Assembly: GCA_035495315.1 (NCBI GenBank)
Contig: DATJGF010000237.1
Span: forward strand, 1-64,000
Source: DATJGF01 sp035495315
GTDB taxonomy: Bacteria > Verrucomicrobiota > Verrucomicrobiia > Limisphaerales > UBA8199
Direction: 5' to 3'
DNA: 64,000 bases
Numbering within the stretch: the first letter of the stretch is position 1; each line of letters opens with the position of its first letter. Made by a program: the position numbers and the translations under genes. The notes under the pieces were generated by a model. It had not been told where the DNA came from. It searched no databases and saw only the letters and a program-made list of their open reading frames with translations. This document shows positions 43,691 to 52,255 of this stretch, piece by piece.

Positions 43691-44590
43691 ATGAACATCG
43701 GCATTGAAATCGGCGGCACCAAACTCCAGTTGGTCTTGGGTGAAAACGGCAAAATAAAGGAACGTCGCCGACTCTCAGTTGAGCCCAAGCTTGGCGCCCC
43801 CGGAATTCGAGACCAGATCCAAAAGACCTTGCCCCAGTTCGGAAGCATGATAAGCGCCATCGGCGTGGGCTTCGGCGGACCTGTCGATTGGAGAACTGGC
43901 AAAATATGTCGCTCGCACCAGATTGAAGGCTGGTCGGAATTCGATCTGGGAGCCTGGCTCCGTCAGCTCACGGGCAAGCCTGTTCGGGTCGATAACGATG
44001 CCAATGTTGCGGCCTTAGGCGAAGCTCTTCATGGAGCTGGGGTCGGTACCAATCCGGTTTTTTATGTCACCTTGGGCAGTGGCGTCGGCGGCGGCCTCGT
44101 CGTGGATGGAAGAATTTACCACGGCGCCACACCCGGCGAAGCTGAAATCGGGCACGTACGATTGGACAAACGCGGCACAATTGTCGAATCGCGCTGCTCG
44201 GGTTGGGCAGTCGACCGAAAGATTCGGGAACTGACAACGCGAGAACCTGACGGGGTGCTTTCGCGGCTGACCAAAGGGATCAAGGAGGGCGAAGCGAAAT
44301 TTCTCGGCGAAGCAGTGGACAGGCAGGATCCTGGAGCCAAGCACATTTTAGGTGAAACGGCGGAGGATCTGGCTTTCGGGCTTTCGCATGTCGTGCATCT
44401 ATTCCATCCGGAAATCATCATAATTGGCGGCGGATTAGCCGGTGTCGGGGAGCGACTTCGGGCTGCCGTAGAAAAGTGCCTGGCCGGGTTTGTAATGGCT
44501 GCGTTTGCACCAGGCCCCCGTTTGGCGCTGGCTGCGCTGGGTGAGGACGCGGTGCCGGTTGGTGCGCTTGAATTGGCAAAAAGCGCTTGA
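43691..44590 (+). CDS. ROK family sugar kinase
   Basis: A 299-residue cytoplasmic ROK protein. The phosphate-binding start GIEIGGTKLQLVLG, the catalytic Asp in VRVDNDANVAALGE, and GSGVGGGLVVDGRIYHG are all present. GEAEIGHVRLDKRG and a reduced Cys motif (VESRCSGWAVD) follow; the full zinc-binding CXCGXXGC is missing. With the DNDAN motif it is likely a sugar kinase (glucose, fructose or an N-acyl sugar) rather than a DNA-binding repressor. It fits with the epimerase and the glycosidase-like gene beside it. Confidence 0.88.
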   Translation: MNIGIEIGGTKLQLVLGENGKIKERRRLSVEPKLGAPGIRDQIQKTLPQFGSMISAIGVGFGGPVDWRTGKICRSHQIEGWSEFDLGAWLRQLTGKPVRVDNDANVAALGEALHGAGVGTNPVFYVTLGSGVGGGLVVDGRIYHGATPGEAEIGHVRLDKRGTIVESRCSGWAVDRKIRELTTREPDGVLSRLTKGIKEGEAKFLGEAVDRQDPGAKHILGETAEDLAFGLSHVVHLFHPEIIIIGGGLAGVGERLRAAVEKCLAGFVMAAFAPGPRLALAALGEDAVPVGALELAKSA

Positions 44591-44621
44591 ATGCATCAAG
44601 CCGCGAGAGCATCCAACCTGA

Positions 44622-46850
44622 ATGCTTAAGTCGAGCCAGTTGCCGACTGAAAGTCGGCGGTACAGCAGACTGAACGTCTGGGCTACGAGTTACGCGCTGT
44701 TGGTTCTTGGCGCTTATTCTTGGGGATTCGCGGCCGAGGAGCTCTCCAATCCTTTTCCAACTGACTCACAACAAACGCTCGAACGAACTTGTTTTCAAAC
44801 CGGCCAGGCCTGGAGCAGCCAGGGAAATCTGCGTTCTGATGTGGCGATCGTTTATGGGATCGATCCCGGATTGCCAAACCGAATTCGCACCTGGCGCGAC
44901 CGTGGGTATCGCATCCACGTCATGACCGGAGTCTCGTGGGGTTCCTACCAGGATTATTTATACGGTCGCTTTGACGGGGTGAACCATGAGGACGAAGCAC
45001 AAACCGATCGACAAGGAAACAAAATCAGCCATGGCGGTGACGTCTATTACATGTGTCCAGGGACCAACTATGGGAGATTCCTGTGCGTAGGAGTCCAACG
45101 GGCACTCGATGCTGGAGCCGAGGCAATTCATCTGGAGGAACCGGAGTTCTGGGTCCGCGGCGGTTATTCGGAGGGGTTCAAACGCGAATGGCGAAGTTAC
45201 TACGGCGAGGATTGGCAACCCCCTCATAGTTCAGTCGATGCGCAGTGGCGCGCCTCGAAACTGAAGTATTTCTTGTACCGCCGGGCGCTGCAGCAAGTTT
45301 TCGACTACGTCCAATCCTACAACCAGCGAACCGGAAAAACCGTTCGTTGTTACGTACCGACTCATAGTCTGGTCAATTACGCTCACTGGCGCATCGTCAG
45401 TCCCGAGTCCAGTCTGGCGCGGCTTAATGGTTGTGACGGTTATATTGCGCAAGTTTGGACCGGAACTGCGCGGACCGCGAATGTTTATCGAGGTTCGTTG
45501 CGGGAGCGCACCTTCGATACGGCTTTTCTGGAGTATGGCGCGATGCAAAACCTGGTCCGCGCGACGGGCCGGCGGGTTTGGTATTTGAACGACCCGATCG
45601 AAGATAATCCCAACCACGATTGGGAAGATTACCGGCTCAACTGGGAGGCCACTCTTACCGCCTCGCTCTTACAACCCGAAGTGTCGCGTTATGAGGTGGC
45701 ACCCTGGCCAGAGCGCGTGTTCGCCGGAAAATATCCTCGGCGCGCCAAGCCCGACGAACGTCATCCCATCCCGCCAAAATATGCGACCGAACTGCAGACC
45801 GTGATGAACGCCCTAAACGACATGGACCAGCGGAAAGTCGCCTGGGACTGTGGCACGCTGGGCATCGGGGTGGTGATCAGCGACTCGCTTATGTTCGAAC
45901 GGGGTGAACCGGATGGCAGCGACGCACATCTAAGCCATTTCTACGGTCTGGCGTTGCCGCTGCTCAAACATGGCATACCGGTCACACCGGTCCAACTCGA
46001 GAATGTGACGGTACCGCACTATCTCGATAAATTCCGAATGCTCCTGCTTTCCTACAACGGCCAGAAGCCTTTGACCAGAGACGTACACGCAACACTGGCC
46101 GATTGGGTCAAACTTGGCGGCGTCCTTGTTGTAGTAGATGACGACGCCGACCTGTTCAACAGTGTCCGAGAATGGTGGAACCAAGGTGGCTGCCACTATT
46201 CCACCCCGCGCGAACATCTCTTCGAGCAACTGGGACTGGATCACCTCGCATCGACCTCATCGTCGAAACCTATGAGAATGGGCAAAGGCGTCGTTGTCTG
46301 GCTTCGCCACAATCCGGCGGCGCTCGCGGCCGCAACGGATGGTGATTCCGCCCTGTTGAACTCGGTGGCTTTGGCAGCAAACAGTGTCGGTTTGAAATTG
46401 CGGGAAGCAAACCACCTTTTGCTTCGCCGCGGGCCGTACGTCATAGCCGCAGGTTTGGACGAATCGATCCCTGGCGAACCTAAAGTTCTGCGGGGGCAAT
46501 TCCTAAACCTGTTCGATCCGGAGCTTAGAGTTCAAACGGCAGTAGAACTCGTCTCCGGGACTCGCTTGTTCCTGATCGATTTGAATGCGATCAAGGCGAA
46601 AGAACCAAAGTTACTAGCTTCCGCTTGCAAGGCTCTCGCGCTCCGGCATGACGCACACAATATGGCGTTTATGGTCGAGGGTGTCGGCGACACACACGCG
46701 GTAATGTTGTTTACCGTGCCCAAAGAGCCGCGCTCAGTCACCCTCGACAAACAGACTTTGTCGCAAGCCCGCTATTCCGCTGCGGATCATCTCTTCTGGA
46801 TTGATTTCACGAACGAACCACGCCCCCGCGAGCTAGTCCTGCAATTCTGA
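44622..46850 (+). CDS. Large exported protein of unknown function, glycoside-hydrolase-like
   Basis: A 742-residue protein I cannot place in a named family. A signal-like N-terminus ends near GFAAEE. Residues about 60-330 look like a TIM barrel: DVAIVYGIDPGLPNRIRTWR, YRIHVMTGVSWGSY, a short acidic strand AIHLEEPEFWV (candidate catalytic Glu), CYVPTHSLVNYAHW and RVWYLNDPIEDNPNHDW. Residues about 400-520 look like a GATase-type trimerisation domain of GH42-like proteins (GHPV-like pattern LPLLKHGIPVTPVQLENV, LRMLLLSYNGQKPL, WVKLGGVLVVVDDDADLF). A C-terminal beta domain follows. A glycosidase or sugar-binding role is inferred from this layout and the neighbours (ROK kinase, epimerase). Its N-region is encoded by a dispersed repeat. 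Confidence 0.75.
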   Translation: MLKSSQLPTESRRYSRLNVWATSYALLVLGAYSWGFAAEELSNPFPTDSQQTLERTCFQTGQAWSSQGNLRSDVAIVYGIDPGLPNRIRTWRDRGYRIHVMTGVSWGSYQDYLYGRFDGVNHEDEAQTDRQGNKISHGGDVYYMCPGTNYGRFLCVGVQRALDAGAEAIHLEEPEFWVRGGYSEGFKREWRSYYGEDWQPPHSSVDAQWRASKLKYFLYRRALQQVFDYVQSYNQRTGKTVRCYVPTHSLVNYAHWRIVSPESSLARLNGCDGYIAQVWTGTARTANVYRGSLRERTFDTAFLEYGAMQNLVRATGRRVWYLNDPIEDNPNHDWEDYRLNWEATLTASLLQPEVSRYEVAPWPERVFAGKYPRRAKPDERHPIPPKYATELQTVMNALNDMDQRKVAWDCGTLGIGVVISDSLMFERGEPDGSDAHLSHFYGLALPLLKHGIPVTPVQLENVTVPHYLDKFRMLLLSYNGQKPLTRDVHATLADWVKLGGVLVVVDDDADLFNSVREWWNQGGCHYSTPREHLFEQLGLDHLASTSSSKPMRMGKGVVVWLRHNPAALAAATDGDSALLNSVALAANSVGLKLREANHLLLRRGPYVIAAGLDESIPGEPKVLRGQFLNLFDPELRVQTAVELVSGTRLFLIDLNAIKAKEPKLLASACKALALRHDAHNMAFMVEGVGDTHAVMLFTVPKEPRSVTLDKQTLSQARYSAADHLFWIDFTNEPRPRELVLQF
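44642..44680. repeat. Palindromic repeat within the N-terminal codons of the unknown protein
   Basis: GCCGACT/AGTCGGC hairpin (44642-44658) followed by GGTACAGCAGACTGAACGTC, the same family as the repeat at 42797-42933. Read in frame it encodes residues about 8-20 (PTESRRYSRLNVW), giving the positive n-region of the signal peptide. Confidence 0.7.
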
Positions 46851-46914
46851 GAGGACGCTCCGAGCCTTCTGATTCCGCGCTGGCTGCAGGCTATGTCTCT
46901 GCTATGTTTGGGTT

Positions 46915-47646
46915 ATGGGACGTCAATGGCTACATGCCAAACGCGCGGTTGCCTCGGTTAAGAAGGCCCAGGCTACCGGCAAGATTGTACGCGAAATAAT
47001 GGTCGCGGCCAAAATGGGCGGTGCTGACCCTGATGGCAACGCACGGTTGGCGGCCGCCGTCGAAAAAGCGCGCAAGGAGAGTGTTTCCCGCGATGTGATT
47101 GAGCGTGCTATCAAGAAAGGCGCGGGGATCGGCGAGGATAAACTGGTGATGGAGCACGTGGTCTTTGAGGGCTACGCGCCGCATAAGGTTGCGGTCATTG
47201 TCGAGATATATACTGACAATGTGAATCGAACCGCGCCCGAAATCCGTAATCTCTTTCGCAAAGGACAGCTGGGCACCACTGGCAGCAACAAATTCCTCTT
47301 CGATCACACCGGCATCGTCGAGGCGCACCATCCTGAAGCCAACGCTGATTTGGAAGCTGCAGGGATTGAGGCGGGAGCCAACGAAGTCGAGCCTTTATCG
47401 CGGGACCAAAATGACGACATCCCGGAAAGCGGTTCCGGGGCTCGCTTCCTGGCTGACCGCACCGCCGTTCACGGTGTGTCAAAATGGCTTTCCCAAAATG
47501 GGTGGAAAGTTGTCACCAGCGAAATCGGGTACATCCCAAAAAACTATCCGGAGCTTAGCGAGTCACAACGCGCAGAGGTTGGCGAATTCCTGCAGTCGCT
47601 CGATGACCACGACGACGTGCACCGTGTCTGGGCTGCGTTGAAGTAA
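46915..47646 (+). CDS. YebC/PmpR family regulator
   Basis: A 243-residue YebC/TACO1 family protein. GRQWLHAKRAVASVKK, ARLAAAVEKARKESVSRDVIERAIKKG and FEGYAPHKVAVIVEIYTDNVNRT are the family's signatures, and the length is full. Such proteins bind DNA as regulators, or act on ribosomes stalled at polyproline; both roles have been reported. The initial family motif GHSKW is GRQWL here. No ruvC is beside it, though that is the common context. Confidence 0.92.
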   Translation: MGRQWLHAKRAVASVKKAQATGKIVREIMVAAKMGGADPDGNARLAAAVEKARKESVSRDVIERAIKKGAGIGEDKLVMEHVVFEGYAPHKVAVIVEIYTDNVNRTAPEIRNLFRKGQLGTTGSNKFLFDHTGIVEAHHPEANADLEAAGIEAGANEVEPLSRDQNDDIPESGSGARFLADRTAVHGVSKWLSQNGWKVVTSEIGYIPKNYPELSESQRAEVGEFLQSLDDHDDVHRVWAALK

Positions 47647-47697
47647 GCGCGAACGCCAAAATGGGAAGGCCGAAGAAACTTTGTAATCGAAATGGGA

Positions 47698-47745
47698 AGA
47701 TTGCGATTTCATTTCGGACTTTGAATTTCGGATTTCGAGCTCTCC
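47698..47745. repeat. Degenerate heptamer array at the MFS gene's 3' end
   Basis: ATTTCGG-ACTTTGA-ATTTCGG-ATTTCGA phased in 7s, between the yebC stop and the MFS stop. The MFS stop codon (47709-47711) and its last dozen codons (SSKSEIQSPK) lie within it. Confidence 0.6.
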
Positions 47746-49280
47746 TCGTCCGTTCCCCATCCTCGGCCCAAAACTTCGCGACCGCCATGAACCAATTCTT
47801 CGCCGACCGCTTCGATTGCTTTGACTTGCTGCCTAACGGTTCGAAGCGAGCGTTGTCCCAGGGCGAATAAGCCGCGCGGCGTCAGCATGAGCTCACCGGC
47901 CGCCAGCACGCTGAGCATCGGATTAAATGTCCGCATGGTCTTCATCTCCCGCCATACCTCGACTACCGGCTGTTCCGCGGGCTCGCGCACGCGCTGGACG
48001 AGATTGGTGACCAGAACGCAGCCAAAACCCGAGAGCGCGAACAGCAGATGAAAACCAAGAACGGGATGGCCGAACAAATTTCCAACCTGCTCTGGAAAGT
48101 ATTTCAATGCCTGGCCTCCAAGGATCGGGCCAAATGCAGTGAAGAGGCTGGTTAAGCCCATGAAAACCGCCACGTACGCGGGACGCAGTTGCGCCGGAGC
48201 CAAACGTACCATCAGGTTGAATTGCATCAGCTGAAAGCCAGCGGTCATAGCGCCAATGACGAAGTAACCGGGGTAGAGGTGCCAGGTCCAACCCGGTCGG
48301 GCCAGGCTCCACATCAGCAGCGCTGTCATTCCCCAAATCAACGCACAGATCTGAAGCACCGGGCGGTTGCCAAACCGTTCGCACAGCCGACCCCACCCTT
48401 TCAACGTCATCAACCCGCCCAGGCTAGCCACCGTGGTGAGCTTAACTACGGAACCGATACCGAAGTTCAGCCGGTCTACCAGGAAAACCGTATAAAAAGG
48501 CATCGCCGCGTTCAAAAGCAACCCCCAGAATCCGATAAACGCGCAAAGCCAGAGATAATTGTGGTTCCGAAATACCACCAGCAAATCAGCAGTGGCAATA
48601 GTGCGCGATCTTTTTTGGCGCACGATCGGCGGGAATTTCATGCGAGTGAGGAAAAACAACCCAACCAATCGCGACAAACCGGCGGCACAAAAAATTGCGC
48701 CAAATACTTTCAACGAGTTGTCCTGCCATTGTGCAATCTGGCCCGCTACCAAAACGGCCAGCAAGGTCCAGGCTCCAAAGATGAGGTTCCGACGCGCGAA
48801 ATAGCGCGCCCCGAGGCGTTCCGGGACGAGTTCGGAGATAGCGGAAGACCACGCCACGCTGGCGACACTGCTGGCACAGGTAGCCGTCAGCAGAATAGCA
48901 ATGAAAACAGCGTTACGGCTCTCGCCCAACCAAGGTAACGCCGCGGCGGCCATCCACGGCACGCCCCCAAGCACAAACGTGAGCAGCAGCACGCCATAAT
49001 TGGACAAATAGCGGGAAAGGAAGGCGAGCAACAGCGGTTGCAGGCAATTGCAGACATGCGGGAGAGCCGCCATTAACCCCACGGACGCCGACTGCCATCC
49101 CAGGCCTTTCACCGCAAAAGCCAGCACGAACGGGAAGCTGGGCAGGGTCAGGTTTAACATGGGCACGCTGAAGCACGCCTCGATGGTCGAGTACTTCAGC
49201 GAGAGCAATCGGTCACGGTGTCTTTGGTCCATCCCGTCAGAACGTTCAACTTTAAACCGCGCATGATAAACGAATTGCAT
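47709..49280 (-). CDS. MFS transporter
   Basis: A 523-residue transporter with about twelve membrane segments (LPSFPFVLAFAVKGLGWQSA, LLTFVLGGVPWMAAAALPWLG, TVFLVDRLNFGIGSVVKLTT). It is a major facilitator protein of a branch with unknown substrate. The start at 49280 has AGGAAA before it; an ATG at 49232 is possible. A 17-residue hydrophilic tail (GWGTDEESSKSEIQSPK) ends in a heptamer array and looks recently added. Only 23-38 bases separate it from the divergent DedA gene, so the promoters must overlap the coding ends. Confidence 0.88.
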   Translation of the reverse strand: MQFVYHARFKVERSDGMDQRHRDRLLSLKYSTIEACFSVPMLNLTLPSFPFVLAFAVKGLGWQSASVGLMAALPHVCNCLQPLLLAFLSRYLSNYGVLLLTFVLGGVPWMAAAALPWLGESRNAVFIAILLTATCASSVASVAWSSAISELVPERLGARYFARRNLIFGAWTLLAVLVAGQIAQWQDNSLKVFGAIFCAAGLSRLVGLFFLTRMKFPPIVRQKRSRTIATADLLVVFRNHNYLWLCAFIGFWGLLLNAAMPFYTVFLVDRLNFGIGSVVKLTTVASLGGLMTLKGWGRLCERFGNRPVLQICALIWGMTALLMWSLARPGWTWHLYPGYFVIGAMTAGFQLMQFNLMVRLAPAQLRPAYVAVFMGLTSLFTAFGPILGGQALKYFPEQVGNLFGHPVLGFHLLFALSGFGCVLVTNLVQRVREPAEQPVVEVWREMKTMRTFNPMLSVLAAGELMLTPRGLFALGQRSLRTVRQQVKAIEAVGEELVHGGREVLGRGWGTDEESSKSEIQSPK

Positions 49281-49318
49281 TTTCCTGATCGAGCTTTTCC
49301 GGTATGTACCCGGCCCAC

Positions 49319-49960
49319 ATGTTTAAAGGGCTGATAAACTGGTACTGGACGACGCTGAAAACGGGGGGCTATCCCTTAATCGGGTTGCTGATGGCAATCG
49401 AGAGCTCGATCGTGCCGCTGCCCAGCGAGGTAATCATTCCGCCCGCCGCCCACCTCGCCCACACCGGACAGATCCCGCTCACTTTGGCAGGAATAGTCGC
49501 CGCCGGCACGATCGGCTCCTGGCTCGGAGCAACGGTGATGTATTGGGCATCACGGCTGGCCGGCAGGCCACTGGTTATGCGCTACGGATCTTATGTATTG
49601 ATTTCGGCAAAGAAGGTCGAAGGTGCTGAACGTTGGGCCCAACATTACGGACAGATGGGCATTTTCATTTCACGCTTGTTGCCAGTAGTTAGACATCTCA
49701 TCGGAATCCCCGCCGGGATCGTCCGCATGGATTACCGGGCCTTTTCCATTTATACCCTGCTCGGGTCAGCCGTTTGGTGTGGCGTGCTTTGCTATGTCGG
49801 CATCAAAATGGGCCAGGACGAGCAGCTCATGAAGGGCGAGCTGCATCGCATTACACTCTGGCTGACCGGCGCGATGCTCGTCCTGGGTGGAATGTATTAC
49901 TTCTTCGTTCATCGCCATATGAAGGGACAGCACTCTAGCGCTCCGTCTCAGGGCGAGTGA
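49319..49960 (+). CDS. DedA family membrane protein
   Basis: A 213-residue protein with about five membrane segments and DedA hallmarks: GYPLIGLLMAIESSIVPLPS with the conserved Glu, the PPAAHLAHTG loop and the conserved FISRLLPVVRHLIGIPAG. DedA proteins flip undecaprenyl phosphate or other lipids, and mutants are sensitive to envelope stress. An in-frame ATG at 49304 is an alternative start. It is divergent from the MFS gene. Confidence 0.92.
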   Translation: MFKGLINWYWTTLKTGGYPLIGLLMAIESSIVPLPSEVIIPPAAHLAHTGQIPLTLAGIVAAGTIGSWLGATVMYWASRLAGRPLVMRYGSYVLISAKKVEGAERWAQHYGQMGIFISRLLPVVRHLIGIPAGIVRMDYRAFSIYTLLGSAVWCGVLCYVGIKMGQDEQLMKGELHRITLWLTGAMLVLGGMYYFFVHRHMKGQHSSAPSQGE

Positions 49961-50040
49961 CGAAATCCGAGAGCGAAATCGGACGCTCGAACTTCCTCAG
50001 CTCGCATGGCCATGATTTTAAACGAGCCCCACTTACAATG

Positions 50041-51099
50041 TCAAGATTCCTTGGCCGACTCAGCAGGCCTTATCTTAACCTCTATTTTTTCTGTCCGGCG
50101 AATGATCGTGAGCGCTGAGTCGACGCCAATCTGATCGCCAGTCAGCAGTTTGTGCAGCGCGTCGATCGACGACACCGGCTCACCATTGAGCGCCACCATG
50201 ACGTCGCCTTCGCGCAAACCAGCGCTCTCAGCTGGACTGCCCGGAGCGACTGAGATCACGAGCACTCCGCTGGTCGCAGGCAACCGATAATGTCGCACCA
50301 ACCGCCGGTGTAATGGAACATTTTGGCCACCCACACCGATATAGCTTCGCCGGATCTTCCCTTCCTTAATCAACCACGCGCCAACATATTTCGCCGTGTC
50401 GATCCCAATCGCGAAGCAAATTCCTTGAGCAGACATGATCACCGCAGTGTTCACACCAATGACTTCACCACGTGAATTCACCAGCGGACCGCCGGAATTG
50501 CCAGGATTCAAAGCAGCATCGGTCTGGATGATATCGTCAATGAGGCGCCCGGTGCTGGCCCGGAACGATCGGCCCAGAGCGCTGACCACTCCCGCAGTCA
50601 CTGTGCACTGGAAACCGTAAGGATTGCCGATCGCGATGGCCACCTGTCCAACGCGAGTATTCTTTGAATCCCCCAGCAGAACCGGGCGTAACTGCGGCGC
50701 GAACACGCGAATCACGGCCAAATCGGTGTCAGGATCGTCGCCGACGACATGGGCATCGGGCCGGCGGCCGTCAGCCAATGTCACCTCGATTCGTTGGGCG
50801 CCGTGCACGACGTGGCTGTTCGTCAGCGCAAACCCATCGGGCGTGATAATGAAACCCGAGCCACTGCCGGCACGCTCACCATCCCGTCGGCGGACCTCGA
50901 TGTTGACCACCGAAGGCCCGACGGCCTCAGCGGCGTGGACTACCGCCTTCGAGTAGGCGTCGAACAGGGCGTCATCCGAAGCCGGCGGCGTAACGGACGC
51001 AGCCGCCTCGACGTTTTCACCCGTAGAAATCGGCCGGAGCTCGAGGTCCTGAACAAAATCACCATCTGCAAACTTCATAAGGCTGTCTGAAAATGCCAT
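50041..51099 (-). CDS. HtrA/DegP-like serine protease without signal peptide
   Basis: A 352-residue protease. The trypsin-like domain has His in LTNSHVVHG, Asp in DPDTDLAVI and Ser in NPGNSGGPLVN; one PDZ domain follows (SGVLVISVAPGSPAESAGL, GDVMVALNGEPVSSIDALHKLL). It begins MAFSDSLMKFADGDFVQDLEL, with no signal peptide or anchor, so unlike DegP it should be cytoplasmic, as in some actinobacterial or plant-type relatives. A missed upstream signal is not supported by the frame. It probably degrades or processes unfolded protein. Confidence 0.92.
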   Translation of the reverse strand: MAFSDSLMKFADGDFVQDLELRPISTGENVEAAASVTPPASDDALFDAYSKAVVHAAEAVGPSVVNIEVRRRDGERAGSGSGFIITPDGFALTNSHVVHGAQRIEVTLADGRRPDAHVVGDDPDTDLAVIRVFAPQLRPVLLGDSKNTRVGQVAIAIGNPYGFQCTVTAGVVSALGRSFRASTGRLIDDIIQTDAALNPGNSGGPLVNSRGEVIGVNTAVIMSAQGICFAIGIDTAKYVGAWLIKEGKIRRSYIGVGGQNVPLHRRLVRHYRLPATSGVLVISVAPGSPAESAGLREGDVMVALNGEPVSSIDALHKLLTGDQIGVDSALTIIRRTEKIEVKIRPAESAKES

Positions 51100-51277
51100 A
51101 AAAGCAATTTGTACCTAAGGTCAGTAATGTCAAACAGGGCACGTGCATGGGCCTCCCTAGCGGCGCCTGTCGCCTGCGACTTCAGGCGGCCCACAATTGA
51201 GAGTTTGGTCCTCGCGACTTCCCCGCAGAACCACAGGCTTTTGAGATGCCCGATCCGGTGTTATGTTACTTTTTGGC

Positions 51278-51487
51278 ATGAAGCGTCGAGCCGCCAAATT
51301 CAGATGCCCGACTTGCCGACGGCAAGGCGAGTGGTTTGCAGGCCCATACGGCCCGTTTTGCTCGCGCCGGTGCAAATTGCTCGATTTGGGCAACTGGTTT
51401 GGCGAGGAGCACATCATCTCCGAACCATTGCAGGCAATAGAATCCGACGACGCCCCCAAAAGTACGAATGAGTCGCAATTCTCGTGA
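51278..51487 (+). CDS. yacG: DNA gyrase inhibitor YacG
   Basis: A 69-residue zinc-ribbon protein: CPTCRRQG and CSRRCKLLDLGNWF form the CX2C...CX3C motif of YacG, and LDLGNWFGEEHII is the family signature. YacG binds gyrase B and inhibits it. The ATG at 51278 fits the family, with an earlier ATG at 51263. It is usually near coaE in other bacteria; that gene is not seen here. Confidence 0.88.
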   Translation: MKRRAAKFRCPTCRRQGEWFAGPYGPFCSRRCKLLDLGNWFGEEHIISEPLQAIESDDAPKSTNESQFS

Positions 51488-51575
51488 CGACCCTTTCCTG
51501 ACGACTGAATCATTTTGACTGTAAGGTTTGCAGGTTTGTCCCCGACACTAGAATATGCGAAACTGTGACCAACGA

Positions 51576-52196
51576 ATGAAAAGAACCGCAGTCTGTATAT
51601 TGTCAACAGCGCTATTTGCCGGTAGCGCACTGACAGGTGTGGCTCAAACCAAAAATATGGAAACAAACAACGCTACTGAGACCGCAACCCTCGGTGGAGG
51701 GTGTTTCTGGTGTACTGAGGCAGAATTTCAACTGTTACCCGGAGTGAAATCGGTCGCCAGCGGCTTCGCCGGCGGCACGATTGAGAACCCGACCTACAAG
51801 CAAGTTTGCACCGGCGAGACCGGTCACGCCGAGGTTATCCAGGTCGAATTCGACCCGAAAGTCGTCTCATATGAGAAGATCCTTGAGACATTCTGGGAAA
51901 CGCACGACCCGACGACGTTGAATCGCCAGGGAAATGACAGTGGGACACAGTACCGCTCGATTATTCTCTATAACAGCGAGGCGCAACGTGTCACGGCGGA
52001 AAAATCAAGGGCCGAGGCTCAAAAACATTTTAAGCAACCGATCGTCACTGAAATTGTTCCGCTGAAGAAGTTCTACAAAGCGGAAGGTTACCATCAAAAT
52101 TATTACCGTAACAATCCCTACCAACCTTATTGCCAGGTGGTGATTAAGCCCAAGGTAGAAAAGTTTGAGAAGAAGCTGAAAGCGGAAAAGCAATGA
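51576..52196 (+). CDS. msrA: Exported peptide methionine sulfoxide reductase A
   Basis: A 206-residue MsrA with the catalytic motif GGGCFWCTEAEF (Cys nucleophile near 43), GFAGGTIENPTYKQVCTGETGHAEV and a C-terminal YHQNYYRNNPYQPYCQVV with the resolving-type Cys. It reduces methionine-S-sulfoxide in proteins. A signal peptide (MKRTAVCILSTALFAGSALT) makes it an envelope repair enzyme. The frame opens seven codons earlier; MKRTAV at 51576 is the sensible start. Confidence 0.95.
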   Translation: MKRTAVCILSTALFAGSALTGVAQTKNMETNNATETATLGGGCFWCTEAEFQLLPGVKSVASGFAGGTIENPTYKQVCTGETGHAEVIQVEFDPKVVSYEKILETFWETHDPTTLNRQGNDSGTQYRSIILYNSEAQRVTAEKSRAEAQKHFKQPIVTEIVPLKKFYKAEGYHQNYYRNNPYQPYCQVVIKPKVEKFEKKLKAEKQ

Positions 52197-52255
52197 TTCC
52201 ATTCAGCCGCGGCAACTCGCTCCCGGTTGCGCCTGGCCTGGGCGGTTTGTCAAAA

